Positions 45,901 through 58,700 of a DNA stretch of 64,000 nt are shown in pieces. How positions within the stretch are numbered: position 1 is the first letter of the stretch; each line of letters opens with the position of its first letter. The DNA is from Diadema setosum (taxonomy: Eukaryota; Echinodermata; Echinoidea; Diadematoida; Diadematidae): positions 17,536,901-17,600,900 of the forward strand of contig NC_092699.1 in assembly GCF_964275005.1 (NCBI RefSeq). Direction: 5' to 3'. The notes beneath the pieces were generated by a model. The model ran no database searches, was not told where the DNA came from, and saw only the letters and a list, made by a program, of their open reading frames with translations. The translations under genes and the position numbers were made by a program.

Positions 45901-48647
45901 ACAGATGGACGTACACACGGACACACACACGTACGGAGCCCGTTTCATAGTCCCCTGCTCGAACTCGTTCGGCGGGGACAAAAACCAAATTCCCTCTCTA
46001 GAAAGCAACGTGTTCTGAGCAATGAAGTCCTACATAGCACATGATGCGAAACCTACCTCTAACCAGTCGAAAACCTCATTATTGTTGTCAGGCTTCTCTT
46101 TAAGTAGTGTGGGTAGCTCCTGTTGCAGGACTTGAAGCCAGTCGCCCCGAGCATCAGCAGAATTGAGGCCATTGTCAGCTGTTGCTGAACCTTCTAGTGT
46201 GAACTGCACACCCTGCATGTGAACAAAAACAACATCCTGTCTGTAGCAGCTACTCAAACCATTTCCACCATTTCCAGTGGTTACCCATCTATCTGAGCAC
46301 TATAAGTATAAACTTCTTCGTTCTTTTGGTATTCTACAGTACCAGACGTAATACACTGTACTTCAGTAAGGTGCTGGTTATGACATCATCATATGTGACC
46401 CTGCATAACAAAACCAACAAAAAGTCGCCAGATATGGATTTTTAGTTAAGAGCAGATTCTGAAAGAGCAGACTCTAAGCTTTAAAATGATGTATAACTCA
46501 ATTAATATGGATTCCCCTAACCTATCTAAATACTGGAAAGAAAACACACACTCTGGTACAGTGTGAACTGAGAAAAGAGGCTCTGAAGTACAGGGTCTAT
46601 TCAAGCACTTAATCTTTGCCAAGCCGTCTGAGCAGTGTGGTCAAAGGGACAAAACGCAGGATGTAAACCACTGGAGCGACAACAATGAAGGGATTATCAG
46701 ATTAAAGTGGTTGTATAGTTTTGGTTGAGACCTAATTTCAGGTTTCTAACATTTTTTGGTGAGATATTAATGAGAAACCTCTTATGAAATATGAAAGAGC
46801 ATGTAATTCTACAAGGAATTCAACATTTTATGAAAATTGGTTTTGAAATGGCTGAGATATCAAAAAAGAGTGATTCTAATAAAGTGTGGGACCCGCACTT
46901 TATGACGATCACTTTGTTTTACTTTGTTTTTGGATGTTTCAGTCATTCTAAACCCGATTTTCATCAAATTAACTTTGAATTCCTCTTAACCCTAAAGGGG
47001 CTGGGCTTTTTTGGCTATGCTCAGACCGGGGGGGCAGATTCCGCCCCCCCCCCCCCCCCCCCGAGATCTCGGCCATCGGTGGTGCGATCGCGATGAAATT
47101 TTGCATGCGTGAGACCCGCGTCATAATCTACAAGATTGTGTTATAAGATTTTTTGCAACAATCAATTTCTAATTTTAATTAATTAATTATGCAAATTAAG
47201 CTCAAGGTGATATTTTAGCTTAATTAAAAGCATTGAGAGTCTAATTTTTGATCTGTAAATCTGTTTTAGCATATTCAACAATTGTACATCACAAAAACTT
47301 CCAAAACTCATTTCAATTCTTATGTATTTTATTGTTTTCAGAATTTCTTATGTATTTCTTTGTTTTTCAAATTTTGTTTTTTCTTTGTTTTTTCATTGGA
47401 AATTGTCACTGACCACTTTTCTACCATAATTAGCACAAAATTAATCAATGAAAGTGATTAATTGTAAAAATAATCAGGTTTTTATGCCTTTCATGACAGA
47501 GCACTGTTTTCCATAGGAAATGTACACAAAATCACAAAATTGTGCCCGTTTTGGAGCGACATTCCGTTACAAAAATGGGCGTGGCTTTGCAAAAGTATGC
47601 GCGGACGTTGCAAATTTGGTCTCAAAAGTTGCGCGAGACTTGAACGAAGAAAGTCAAGAAGCCTCGCGATGAGGCCTTCTCGCGTTACAGAATTATAGCG
47701 CGAAACGTCGAGGGGGGGGGGGCGGATTCCGCCCCCCCCCCGGCCCTTTTAGGGTTAAAATGGTATACTCTGTACTACATCTTAAGTGTTTTCTTGGTAT
47801 CTCGCAAAAAGTTTAAAGCCCAATTCTCATCTCCACCAATACTGTACCATCCCTTTAAGCTGAAATTGAGTATGCTCTATCAACACATTCTGTCCATGAT
47901 AAGTGCCAACTTCCAAAGCAGTAAGATTATCCTTTCAAAAGTTATTAGACATGAAAGTGAAGTGTATGAAAGGATTTCAAGAAATGAAAAGGGGCCTCTG
48001 AGACATATCTGATCTTTCTACTCTCCCCCAAAAAAGTTGTAGAAAAACTGTTGAAACACACACTTTCCCATTCATGTTATGATCCTAAACTAAAGAATAA
48101 TGTAATTATCATTATGGAAATAATAGGGTAATGGAATTAAAAGAGGGGCTACCTGTCCACCGCTGATGGAATGATTGCTAACAGAGGAAGCTACTGCTGT
48201 ACTTTTAATTCTATTACACAGTCATACCATGGTGGGGGGGGGGGGAGAGATCTATCACCCTCCAGATGCTACCTGTCCAGTTTGGTAAAAATCTGTTCTG
48301 CGAACTTCAAGAAGAAGCAGACATTGTAAAATGCTTATGCAAGAAGAACATATGAACATACAATGAGTGACTGCGATAGTCATTAGCTCATTTCAGCCTT
48401 TGGCTCAAGTGACCTAAAAAGGCAACCTGAAAATATGCCTCCAGCTCTGGTTGAGGTGGAGGCATGCACAGAACATTAAGGATGCATTCCCTTCCATAGC
48501 ACTTTTATTTGGTGAAGCAGTATTTTGGTTCGGGAAAAGAAAACTTACCATCTGCTGCACAAACTGTTGCACATTCTTGCCTGGAGGTAGAAATTTCTCC
48601 CACTGAAGACCGGATTCTTGCCACCACTGGGCAACTTTGCTAGCACC
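42923..48647 (-). CDS. EIF4G: eIF4G exons encoding the W2 domain and the C-terminus
   Basis: Exons 48647-48549, 46212-46057, 44885-44804, 44170-44024 and 43086-42923. [21 protein letters not shown] leads into the third HEAT domain, with [58 protein letters not shown] and [16 protein letters not shown] before the stop. The acidic-aromatic boxes near the end ([14 protein letters not shown]) are the eIF5C/W2 signature. In vertebrate eIF4G this region binds the kinases MNK1/2. Whether that holds here is an inference from the family. Confidence 0.95.
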
Positions 48648-51600
48648 CTGAAAATATACAATCATGCAAATATCACACAACCTTTGTGAGAGGTTGGCCG
48701 GAGACTTAAGAAATTCTATACTCTCCCATTCACTCAGCGTCATCCCTTACAAAGTCCTCACCATATAGCAGCATGTACAGCATCCTCTCTACACTTATGA
48801 TTTATATCACAATGCAAACCAATGCAGTAAGGAACATTTTCTGTTCCTATAGAATCGTCATTTACATTACTTCACCACGTACTCACAAATCTCGCAAACA
48901 CCCATGATTTGCTTTGCCTGAACAGGGTGCTACATAGGCACTTGCCCGATTGCCCGGGGCAAGTGAAAATCGAAGTCGGGCAAGTGTTTTGGAACAATGA
49001 GAAAAAATGCTTGCCCGAATTGGGCAAGCAAAAAGTTTTGAAGCCATCTTTACTTCCCAACACTTACATTTGTACGTGAAAAAGTCCCACCAATCCAACA
49101 CCAACACTCTTTCGAACCAAGTTTGTTACTACTCCCCCCCACATGTGCTGTTTATTCAAATGATTGGGTTTTATCAAGCCCTTGGCTTTACAAGTGATTT
49201 TCAATATAATTTTCTTATATTTTTGGACTTTCTTTTCGGGCAAGTAAAATGCCTGTTTGGGCAAGTGTTCTGCAACAATTCGAAAATCTGCTTGCCCGAC
49301 CGGGCAAGTGGTAACAAAAATTTATGTAGCACCCTACCTGAATATCTGGGAACACTATTGTTGCGAACCATGCCTGCACCTGGTTCCGGTCCAAGCCTAA
49401 CAAGACTGTGACATCATCTCTTTGGTGCTCTACAGACCTGTTGGGTTCGGGCGCTGTTTTTTGTGCTAATGTCTACTCTAGTCATAACTGGGGAGATTCA
49501 GGATGTTGAACAAAAGTTAAGTTTATGCACTGATGTAGGAAATTTGCATCTGATTCATTGCACTGGATCATCTTCTCTTTTAGTTTTGGAAGCTCCCAGT
49601 TATTGCCGACATAAGTTACAGTGTTCTAAGACTGAATACTGTAAAAGTGGACATCTTTGCCTGAATAATTTGCTCTTGTCCGGGTAAGGTGAATTTCACA
49701 TTTTTTTTTTTTTTTTTGTGGAATCAAAACGTTGTGGTATCAAAATATGTACAAGTGCTACACATAAGAAGCACAATTTTTTGCGTGCTTTATTTTCACG
49801 CTAGTTGCACGTCACGCAAAACATCCACTTCTACAGTAGGTCTATAGGACGGAGATAGAGCTACGGATAGAGATAAGGATGACAGGGACTCACATTTCTT
49901 CTCACTGCTGTCTTGAGGATCTCAGCCAGTAGAATGCCTGCCTTGTTGATTTCACAAAGTGGCTCGATGCCCATGGCCTGTAGCTTGAGGAAGTCAGCTC
50001 CACCCACCAGCATAGCACCTTGGATCTCGCCCAGATACTCCCAGATCTTGGGGATGTCTATTGCCATGTCTTCTGCATAGTCGATGGTGTTCTTCAGTCT
50101 GCAGGAATTTGTGTTTACATCGTGTGCATGTGTGTGTGTTTGTGTGTAGGTGTGTGTGTGTTGGGAGGAGTTAAATAAGCAATTCAAAATCATTACAATT
50201 CTTTTTAAAAAAATCTTTCTTACTTCTCTTAGCCAAGGGGTAGTGATTCCTACTTGCAGACTGTTCATTCCTCAAAGAAAATGAATATAAAAACAACTTC
50301 AACACAACACATTTCTGCTGGCAAGACAGAATAATTTTCCCCTATTTTTTTACTCTCCTTGGTATTTCCATTCTTTGATTACACTATACTCTTCCACTCT
50401 GGCACTTTTAGTATCATGATATATCTGTAATAGTACAAATACTAAGCTTCCTAACCATGCTATTATTCACACTTGCAAGTGATGTATTGCTGCAACTTTT
50501 ATGAGAGCCAACATGACAAAGTGTCTGTGTTTATGGTAGCAAATAATGCCTCTGGCCACTTCGTTGCGGAGGCATAAAAAGCAGATGCAGAGTGCTGTGT
50601 TGGTATGAGGCACTTGTCTCGCACCAGACTTACACTCAATTCCTTGTATAACAGCTTCAGGTATCATAGCACTGGCAAAAAAAAAAACTTCAGTTAGCCA
50701 ATACCTTGGAAGTGACAAAGTTTGATGACAAGGCTCAGCAGAAACAGTACAAGAGCAATTCACAGAGAACCAATAATGCACTGCACACGCCATATATTTT
50801 GCAGGGTACTATCTGGGAATTTTAGAACACACGTAACATCAACGCTGATCTAAAAATTAATGTGACATGCTCACATACATATCCCCATCCATTGCTTCAC
50901 TCTTGAGGAATTTAAGCACTCATGAAATTGTCAGGAAGACCTAGTTCATGAAATAGTCTTGCTGAATATATGGCATATACAATCACTGCAACTGAGACCC
51001 TTGGCTATTTCAAATTAAGCGAGAAAAAACAAAACAAAAACAAAACAACCCTTACTGAGATGATACTGAAGTACTCCTGTCCTTTTGATAGAGAAATAAA
51101 AGCCGAGTAGTTTAATAGAAAACTTGTTTAACCCTATTCTAACTGGGCTATTCGAGACCAAGTTTTTACTGGGGGGGGGGTCAATTTGACCCCCCCTTCA
51201 GATCTCGGCCGCCGATCGCGCAATCGCCGCAAAATTTTGCCTGAAGATAGAGCCGGATGTCAACTACAAGATTACATGGTCATACAATAGAAAAATTTTG
51301 ATTTCATATTTTTTAATAAATTAATTATGCAAATTAATGCATGAAATCATATTTTCACCTATAACTCCATCAAAAAGACTGAAGGATTAATCAATTTTTT
51401 TGTCAGAGTTCCTCAAGACACATCAAACAATTTTCTTTTAAAAAAATAGCGCAATCAAAATAATTTTCTTTTGTTTTCTATTGTTTTTTTGCCAAAATTT
51501 GTTGGAGGCACTTTTTCAAGCTTATCTACATTAGAATTGATTTATTTCAATGGTTAAAAGTTGAAATAATCTAATTTATAGCAATTAAACAAAAAAACAC

Positions 51601-52753
51601 AGTTTACATTCGATTTGCACACGAAATCATGAATTCGAGTGGTTTTCGGGTTGACATGCATATGCAAAACATTGCATAAATTCAGAACGGTGTACCCGGA
51701 CGTCGCAAATTTGGTCTCAAAATATGCGGGAGACTTCAATGAAAAAAGTCATGAAACGACGCGGCAAAATCTTTGCGCGTTGCAGAATCGTGGCGCGAAA
51801 CGTCGAGGGGGGGGGGGGTCAATTTGACCCCCCCCCCCCCCCCCCAGTTAGAATAGGGTTAAGTTCAAAAAAGAAAAGATAAGAAAAATAGACATACAGA
51901 GCCATGCTTCACTTACCCTGCTAAATATTGCTCGTTGGTTAGGAGATTTTTGACAATGAGAGTTTGGAACAGAACACCGACATTTTCTCGCATCTCTCGT
52001 TTCTTCTCGATAATATGGTCTAGCGTGGCCTCAACAAAGAGATTTCTCTGGCTGCTTGGCAACTCGGACACACAGTTGATTGCTTCCTGCAATGGGGCGA
52101 GAAATAGGCAATTGCCTTGAATGTCTTACTTGCAAGCTGTCTGTAGGTCTCCATAGCAAAGACCAACAGTTTTATCACAAAGCTTGATTTCCGCCTTTTC
52201 AATAATTACTACAGATGCATGCATTGGAATGACTTAATGGGGCATCAGACTCGAGGAGGTTCACTGCATGATTACAGTCATATATCAATATTCACAAAGG
52301 CCTATGCAAGGCATCATGGATATGGGCACCTATGAGGGATCAAGAATACGATACACCAGAATGCAATATATCATCACTGGCTGAGACAAGGTTAGATGGC
52401 AATGATACAGATTAGAGTAGAGATAGAAACTTACAATGCAAGGATAACATCCATGTTTTAGGCATCACTCAATAATATGTTATCACAAGTAACATCATAA
52501 CCCCACTGTATTATTCATTGTTGTATTTCTTATACGTTTTGCTATACAGTGTGTAAAGGCAATGAAGATATTCTGTGAGCAACTTAATATGTTTATGTAT
52601 GTATATACATGAATGTGCATGTACAATGATGATACAGAAACCAATAAATTAAATCAAATCAAAATATATGGCATGCTCAGCTCAACTGCTCCGTTATGAA
52701 CAGGTGGCAGAAGATACTGCTATTTTATTTTTGGCTTATAGCACAATAAAACG

Positions 52754-52796
<43 letters not shown>

Positions 52797-55700
52797 ACTG
52801 GCTCCTGATGGACTTTTGGCCCTGACAATATGTTGACTCATACAAAGTATCTCCTCTCATTTGGAAAAAAAAAAATGCATCTCTACTCACAGCGAAGTCT
52901 CGGAGATTGAGGAATTCGTCCACAATTGCCTTAGCCTTCTGCTCCACCTTGTCAGCCGGTAGGAGAACTTCTTCTGCTGGCTTTGCAGGGGGCTTCTCCC
53001 TTGATCCTGTGATAAGGGTAATCAAAACAGTTCGATTATCATTGACACAAAGAGCCACTTTCATATGTGAACATTATGCTCTACTGGAGAACTACCAAAT
53101 TCTACTTGGACTAAAACAGACTACGACAAAATATGCGAAAGACAATTATGCAGTTCATGTAAATTCCTTCTGAAGTTTTCAACCACTTTTTCCAGAAGGG
53201 GAAGGAGGATTAAAGGCTAAATAGAGAAAGAAAGGAGGGCAAGTTTAACATTTGCAGTCCACAAAATTACAAAGTCTTGCTTAGCCAGTTGTCGGCAAGA
53301 CTACATCTCAAGGCCAGTATACTCTCAACCACAGAATTAACCAACTAGCTCAAACTCACCTTTGGGCTCCTGCCTCTTCTCCAGTGAATCTGACCTCCTG
53401 CCTCGGGTCAGCTTCTGGACCTCGGCGATAGCTGCCTCCTTGTCTCGCTCCCTCTCCCTCTCCCTGGACGAGTGCTTGCCCATGGACGGAGACTGACCGC
53501 GACCCCGCGAGTCCCTCGACCCGTATCCACCACCCCTGTTCAAGAAAGGAACAGGGAGCACATGTGAGTGTGAGCGGAATTTACAGACAGATGATTAAAC
53601 ATACTAATTACTGAAATCAGGAAATGTGTTACTTTAATCCATTGAGGACAAGCCAATTTTGCTACAACACGCATTTCCCATAGACACTTGCCCGAGTATA
53701 CACGGGACTTGTCTTAACAGGTTTAAAGCAATGACCCTTCAACCCGGAATGTATTATTCATACTATTTCAAATGTAAGCAGCTGTTGGGAGAGGTGAAAT
53801 GTGGCTCAAAACTGCCTCTTACCTTGTACAAAGACCAAGGAAGGAAATCTCACAAAATTGACAACTGAATATCACTTTGGTAAAGTCTCTATTTGTTCTG
53901 TTTTGGTTTTGGTTTGGATTATCAAGCCTCACCTGGCAGGTCTCTTGTTGTCCTCGTTGAAGACCGAGAAGCGGTTGGTTCTTGAAGTTCCCGACTCGTC
54001 CTGAGATGCAGAGGATGAGGAAGAAGCCGACTCCTTGGATTGGTTCTTGCTGCTGCCTCCGCTGCTGCCTCGCGTCCACATGTTGAAGCCCCGCCCACCA
54101 GGGCCCAGCTGCACATTGTCATCAGCCTGCATCTGTATACATGAGATATACACAAACATACACAACTGGTATAAATCTGGGCTCTATCAATGTCGAAATA
54201 TGCACATACCACACATATTCATGCTACAAGCACAATGAAAACCTAGGTAATTCCAAAAATGATCTGAAAACGAGTCTTGCAGAATATGCGACACTCAAGG
54301 ACAGGTAAGTCCAGTCTGTCAAGATTGTCCATGCTCATCTTAGACACCAGAGGAAAGGTCACTTTACACCGGTCTGCCAACATTCCCACATCCAGATCAG
54401 GGAGATTCCACACAGCAATCACCGAGATGTCTGTGTGTTACATGCATTTCAATGGCCGAAAATAATTCCTGAATCAGGGAGATTTTAATATTCTCCGATT
54501 CAGACACGAACAGATTTTGACATTTTCAGGGAGACTCCCGCAGAATCAGGGAGACTTGGCAGCTCTGTTACATAGTTGAAGCATCTCATCAGACACTTGT
54601 GCATTTTACCGAAAGGTCCAACTAATGTGATGGGGTCATGAGGAAGAGCATACAGTTGTGACCATGACAGAAAATAAGCACCTCAATCCTGAACAATCTT
54701 TTTCTTTCAGGGGGAAAAAATATTATTGTGATAGTATCTGGCAAGAGTGAGTTCATGACAAAAAGTTTCAGTCACTCAAATCCATTGCTGATGGTAGTCG
54801 GAGTACTAACTGGTTTTTTTTTTGTTTTTTTTTTTTGTAATTATGTCGAAGCAGTGTCAATAAATACAATCCCAAATACAAACCACTGTGCATAATGCCT
54901 AAAGCACACAATACAACATATAGATACATTTCATGTGGAATATTGTTTCACCCCTGCGACCACACCAGATATCCCAACACTTGCCATGCGACTCTCTATA
55001 TGCGACATTCAGAACTAATGCTAAAATTCCTCCTTACCCGAGTGAGTTTCAGCTTTGACGGGTCATAGTTGGGTCTGCTCTTGGAGCTGGGGACCGTGTT
55101 CCAGCCGTCGTCAGCCTGTGGGGGGCCTGTCCTGGTCGGCGGCGGGGGCTGCTCCCGGCTGCGGCTGCTCACCTTGCTCAGCTGCTTGGCCTCTTCAGCC
55201 TTCTTAGCCTCCTGCGCATTGAATTCCCGGTGGATTGCATCGATTGTCGTTGGCTTGGCTTCTTGCCGCCGCGGAACCCAGTTATTCTGAGAAAAGCAGG
55301 AACATACAAGCAAATTTGAGATACAAGGTCTTGTCACCCTAGTGATGATATAAGACTTTGCACAATTAGAATTCATTGGAAAGGAGCTCTTGAATGAAAT
55401 TTTTCCGTCACTGAATTTCAAACACATCAAGAACTTGGAAGACACAGCTTGAGTGGGGTTGAACATGTTATACAGATACACTACAGTGCACTCCCGTTAT
55501 AACGAACACGGTTATAACGAAATTCCGGTTACAACGAAATAAAATTTAGGGCCGCAACATTATCAACTCTATGTATTTTTATTGTTTATTCATTCGGTTA
55601 TAACGAAATTTCGTTATAACGAAAGAAAACTGCCGGTCCCGAGGACTTCGTTATAACGGGAGTCCACTGTATTGAGCTTACCTTTCTTAGATCAACCAGG

Positions 55701-58700
55701 TCACACATGAGAAATCGTATCCTCGGCGAATTCTTCTTCGACAGGATAATCTTGTCAATTTGGACAAAGTACTGGTCCATACGATTCTACAAATGACAAA
55801 AAAAGAAAAGTGCACGAATTAGGGCTATACCACTCATACAGATGCAATATATGTCACTGAATATTGAACTTGACGAAAATGCCCTGACACTCAGACATTA
55901 CTATACACAAGATATCTTTTGCTGCCGTATGCATCCTTCAGAGACAAACTTCGAGCATTCCGGTTTTCATATAAAGCCCTGTGCTTTAAAACAGAATAAT
56001 TTTGTTCACCCCTCCCCTAGGTGTCTGAGAAGAAATAAACAGTATCACCACTGAAAGTGGTGTATTTCTACTTACTAACTGATGGAGATGTTATTAACTA
56101 CGTACCACATCTTCACTGACAGCCATGGGAACAAGTCCCCATGGCCTTCATAAATCATTGCACCACATTCAGGGGCTTTTAATTCAACAATTTCAGGTGA
56201 GTATTTCCTGAGGCTTTTGTCAAACAAATATGTCGGGACAAAGTTGCTCTTGGATAATCAGATACATGGATTTCAGTAGCTTTTAACAGTTTGACAGGAA
56301 AAAAAAAAAATCTGACAGAATGCTCATGAAATGCTTTCCCTGTTGCCCTGGAAGGCTACACCACACACACTAAAGAATGGACATACAACCTTTTCTGAGC
56401 CCTACAACAAGACAAACCAATGCCCAACCTTCCAGTGCTCTTTAAAAGCCGATCCATCTCAGCATAATCATGGCCTGAGCAGTGCACAACATATTTGAGC
56501 TTTTCAGGATGACAATTCACAATAGCGAGTTAACGAAAAAGTGAGCACACAAGTCCCTCCTGAAGTACAAGGCCCGTCACACAATACATGATTCAACTGG
56601 TCACGCAACCAGTCGCATGATCTGACATTGTGCATTGTGCGATTAGACCGCATAGTCTTGAAAATTCGACATGTTGAACTTTCCAACTAGCAATGTAACC
56701 GAGTCACACAACTGGAAACTGGCAAGGGTGGCGACGTCACACCTCCAGTTGCTGGGTCATACAACCGCTGAATCATCGCGAAGTGGTCTAGCGCACGGGG
56801 GCCTTAAAAAGTTGACCTACCTTGGCACGATCATGGTCCAAGTCCTTGCCAATGGTGGACATGAGATTGCACAGGCATTCCAGGGACTCGTCGTCCTTCG
56901 CCTTCATCAATCGCAGGATGCAGTCGTGCATGATGTTCTCCGTCAGGATGCGCAGCTTGAAGAGCTCGCCGATGAAGCGGATGTTGCCCATCGTTCTCCT
57001 CTTGGCCTTGTACAGCTGCTCCTCCAGTTCTTCCAACTTGGACTCGCGCTGCTCCACCTGGAGAGTAGAAGAGTTGCATTTTTTTGTTTTTTGTTGATAA
57101 TACTACAGGTACAACAGTCAAGATCAACTTCCAAATACAGTACTCTATATAGCATGCTTTTTCACGCAGTTTTATTCTCAGAAAATTTTTTAAAATTGAC
57201 CAAATTCACAAAATTAACACCACGCCCAAGCATTAGACAAATGTGATATTGTACACAGAACATATGCAATTTATGAGGTTGTTGGGTGGGGACTCACATT
57301 TGGAAATGGGATAATTTTTATTTCTCATTCTATCACTGAAGTTTCTCCATCACAACTCTAACCCATATCCGCCCATCTACGGGATATTCCCTAGTTCTGG
57401 ATAGGGCACCAGAAATTCAAAAAAAAAAAAAAAAAAAATGCAATGAGCAATCGGGAATATACAGTTCTTGTGTGTTGTGTGAACCTTAACTGATAAAAGT
57501 AATCTGATTAGGACATGAAGAGACTGTAATTCAAGTTTTCCGGGAGTCTCCTGCAGAAGCAGATTCTGACATACTGTCGGGAGTCAGAGAGCACAGAGAT
57601 TCTGACATACTGTATACGCCATATACTCGACGAGTCTTTTACGAATCGGGACTTCCCAATAATATCGCGAGTGGTTAAATTCGCGATCGTGGAGCACGAT
57701 AATAAACAGAGAAAAGTGTGCGTGCATGTTGTTGGGATCGGAGTTAATGATTTCGCGTCATCATTTCGGGAATCATCCGACTTGTGAAATATGCGAAAAT
57801 AGAATTTCGCAAAATATATGGTGTATACGGTAGCAATGCAGCTGATGACGCCTCTTCACTCACGGGAAGTTGCTCGATCTCCTTCCTCCTCTCCCTCTCA
57901 ATCTCCTCCGTCTGAGACTCCTTCTGGAACTCCTGCTGGCAGTTGTGCAGCAGGATGGGACGGAACTGGACGAAGGTGTTCGGCTTCTGCGTGGACGGCA
58001 CCTTGAGTTGGGACAGCCGCTGGCACATGTGGGCGTAGGCCGTGCTGAAGCTGGGCTCGCTGATAGCCTAAGGGAGGAAAAGGAGAAATCATAACAATAA
58101 AGAAATCAATAGACTTCACTGTTTCTGTTCACAACTACCTTGGTGAAAATGGTTCAATTTCATTACTGGCAGGAGTGGCAACTAAATATGTAGTATTTCT
58201 GGAAAAGACTACACGTACCTACACACAGACCATCAAGAAAAGTACAGTACAACCAGAAATTTTTGCATGCATTTCGATTTCGTTCGCGAAATTGAAATGC
58301 AGACAAAAGTTCTTAGTCTACACTGCACGAATTAATGCCAATGGAAATGTGCGAAAATTTCATATAGCGAAAAAGGCTACTGACTCCAATTTGCAAAAAT
58401 TTCATGCTACAAATATTTTTGGTTTTAGTTATCAACAATAATTCAAATGCTCCTTCTTCGCCCTTGATATCTCATTTTTCTAAATTACATCGCAGCAGAT
58501 GAATTTCTTTACACAGTTTTTTGTGCTTTTCCAAGTACGTGATGTTAGTCAGGGACTGGTGGACAGGACGCATTGGCAGTTTTTTTCCTGTACACAGGTT
58601 TGATTGCTCCATTAATAAAGGAAAGTAATACAGATATTCTGCAAAGCAACAAGTAGAAATGTAATGTACAGATATGAAGATTTTAGATCCTTGAATAATA

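Noticed and set aside
49343-49410. Possible eIF4G exon on the minus strand ([22 protein letters not shown]) ending in a good donor CAG/GTAGGG.
   Set aside because: Exons on either side join in phase 0 and match eIF4G without it, the candidate would be 68 nt and shift the frame, and the donor is formed by the target duplication plus the end of the MITE.
56570-56812. A Harbinger-like MITE with AAGGCCCGTCACAC and GGGGGCCTT ends.
   Set aside because: Only about 7 bp of the ends are inverted, and the inner pairing is too weak to support element borders.
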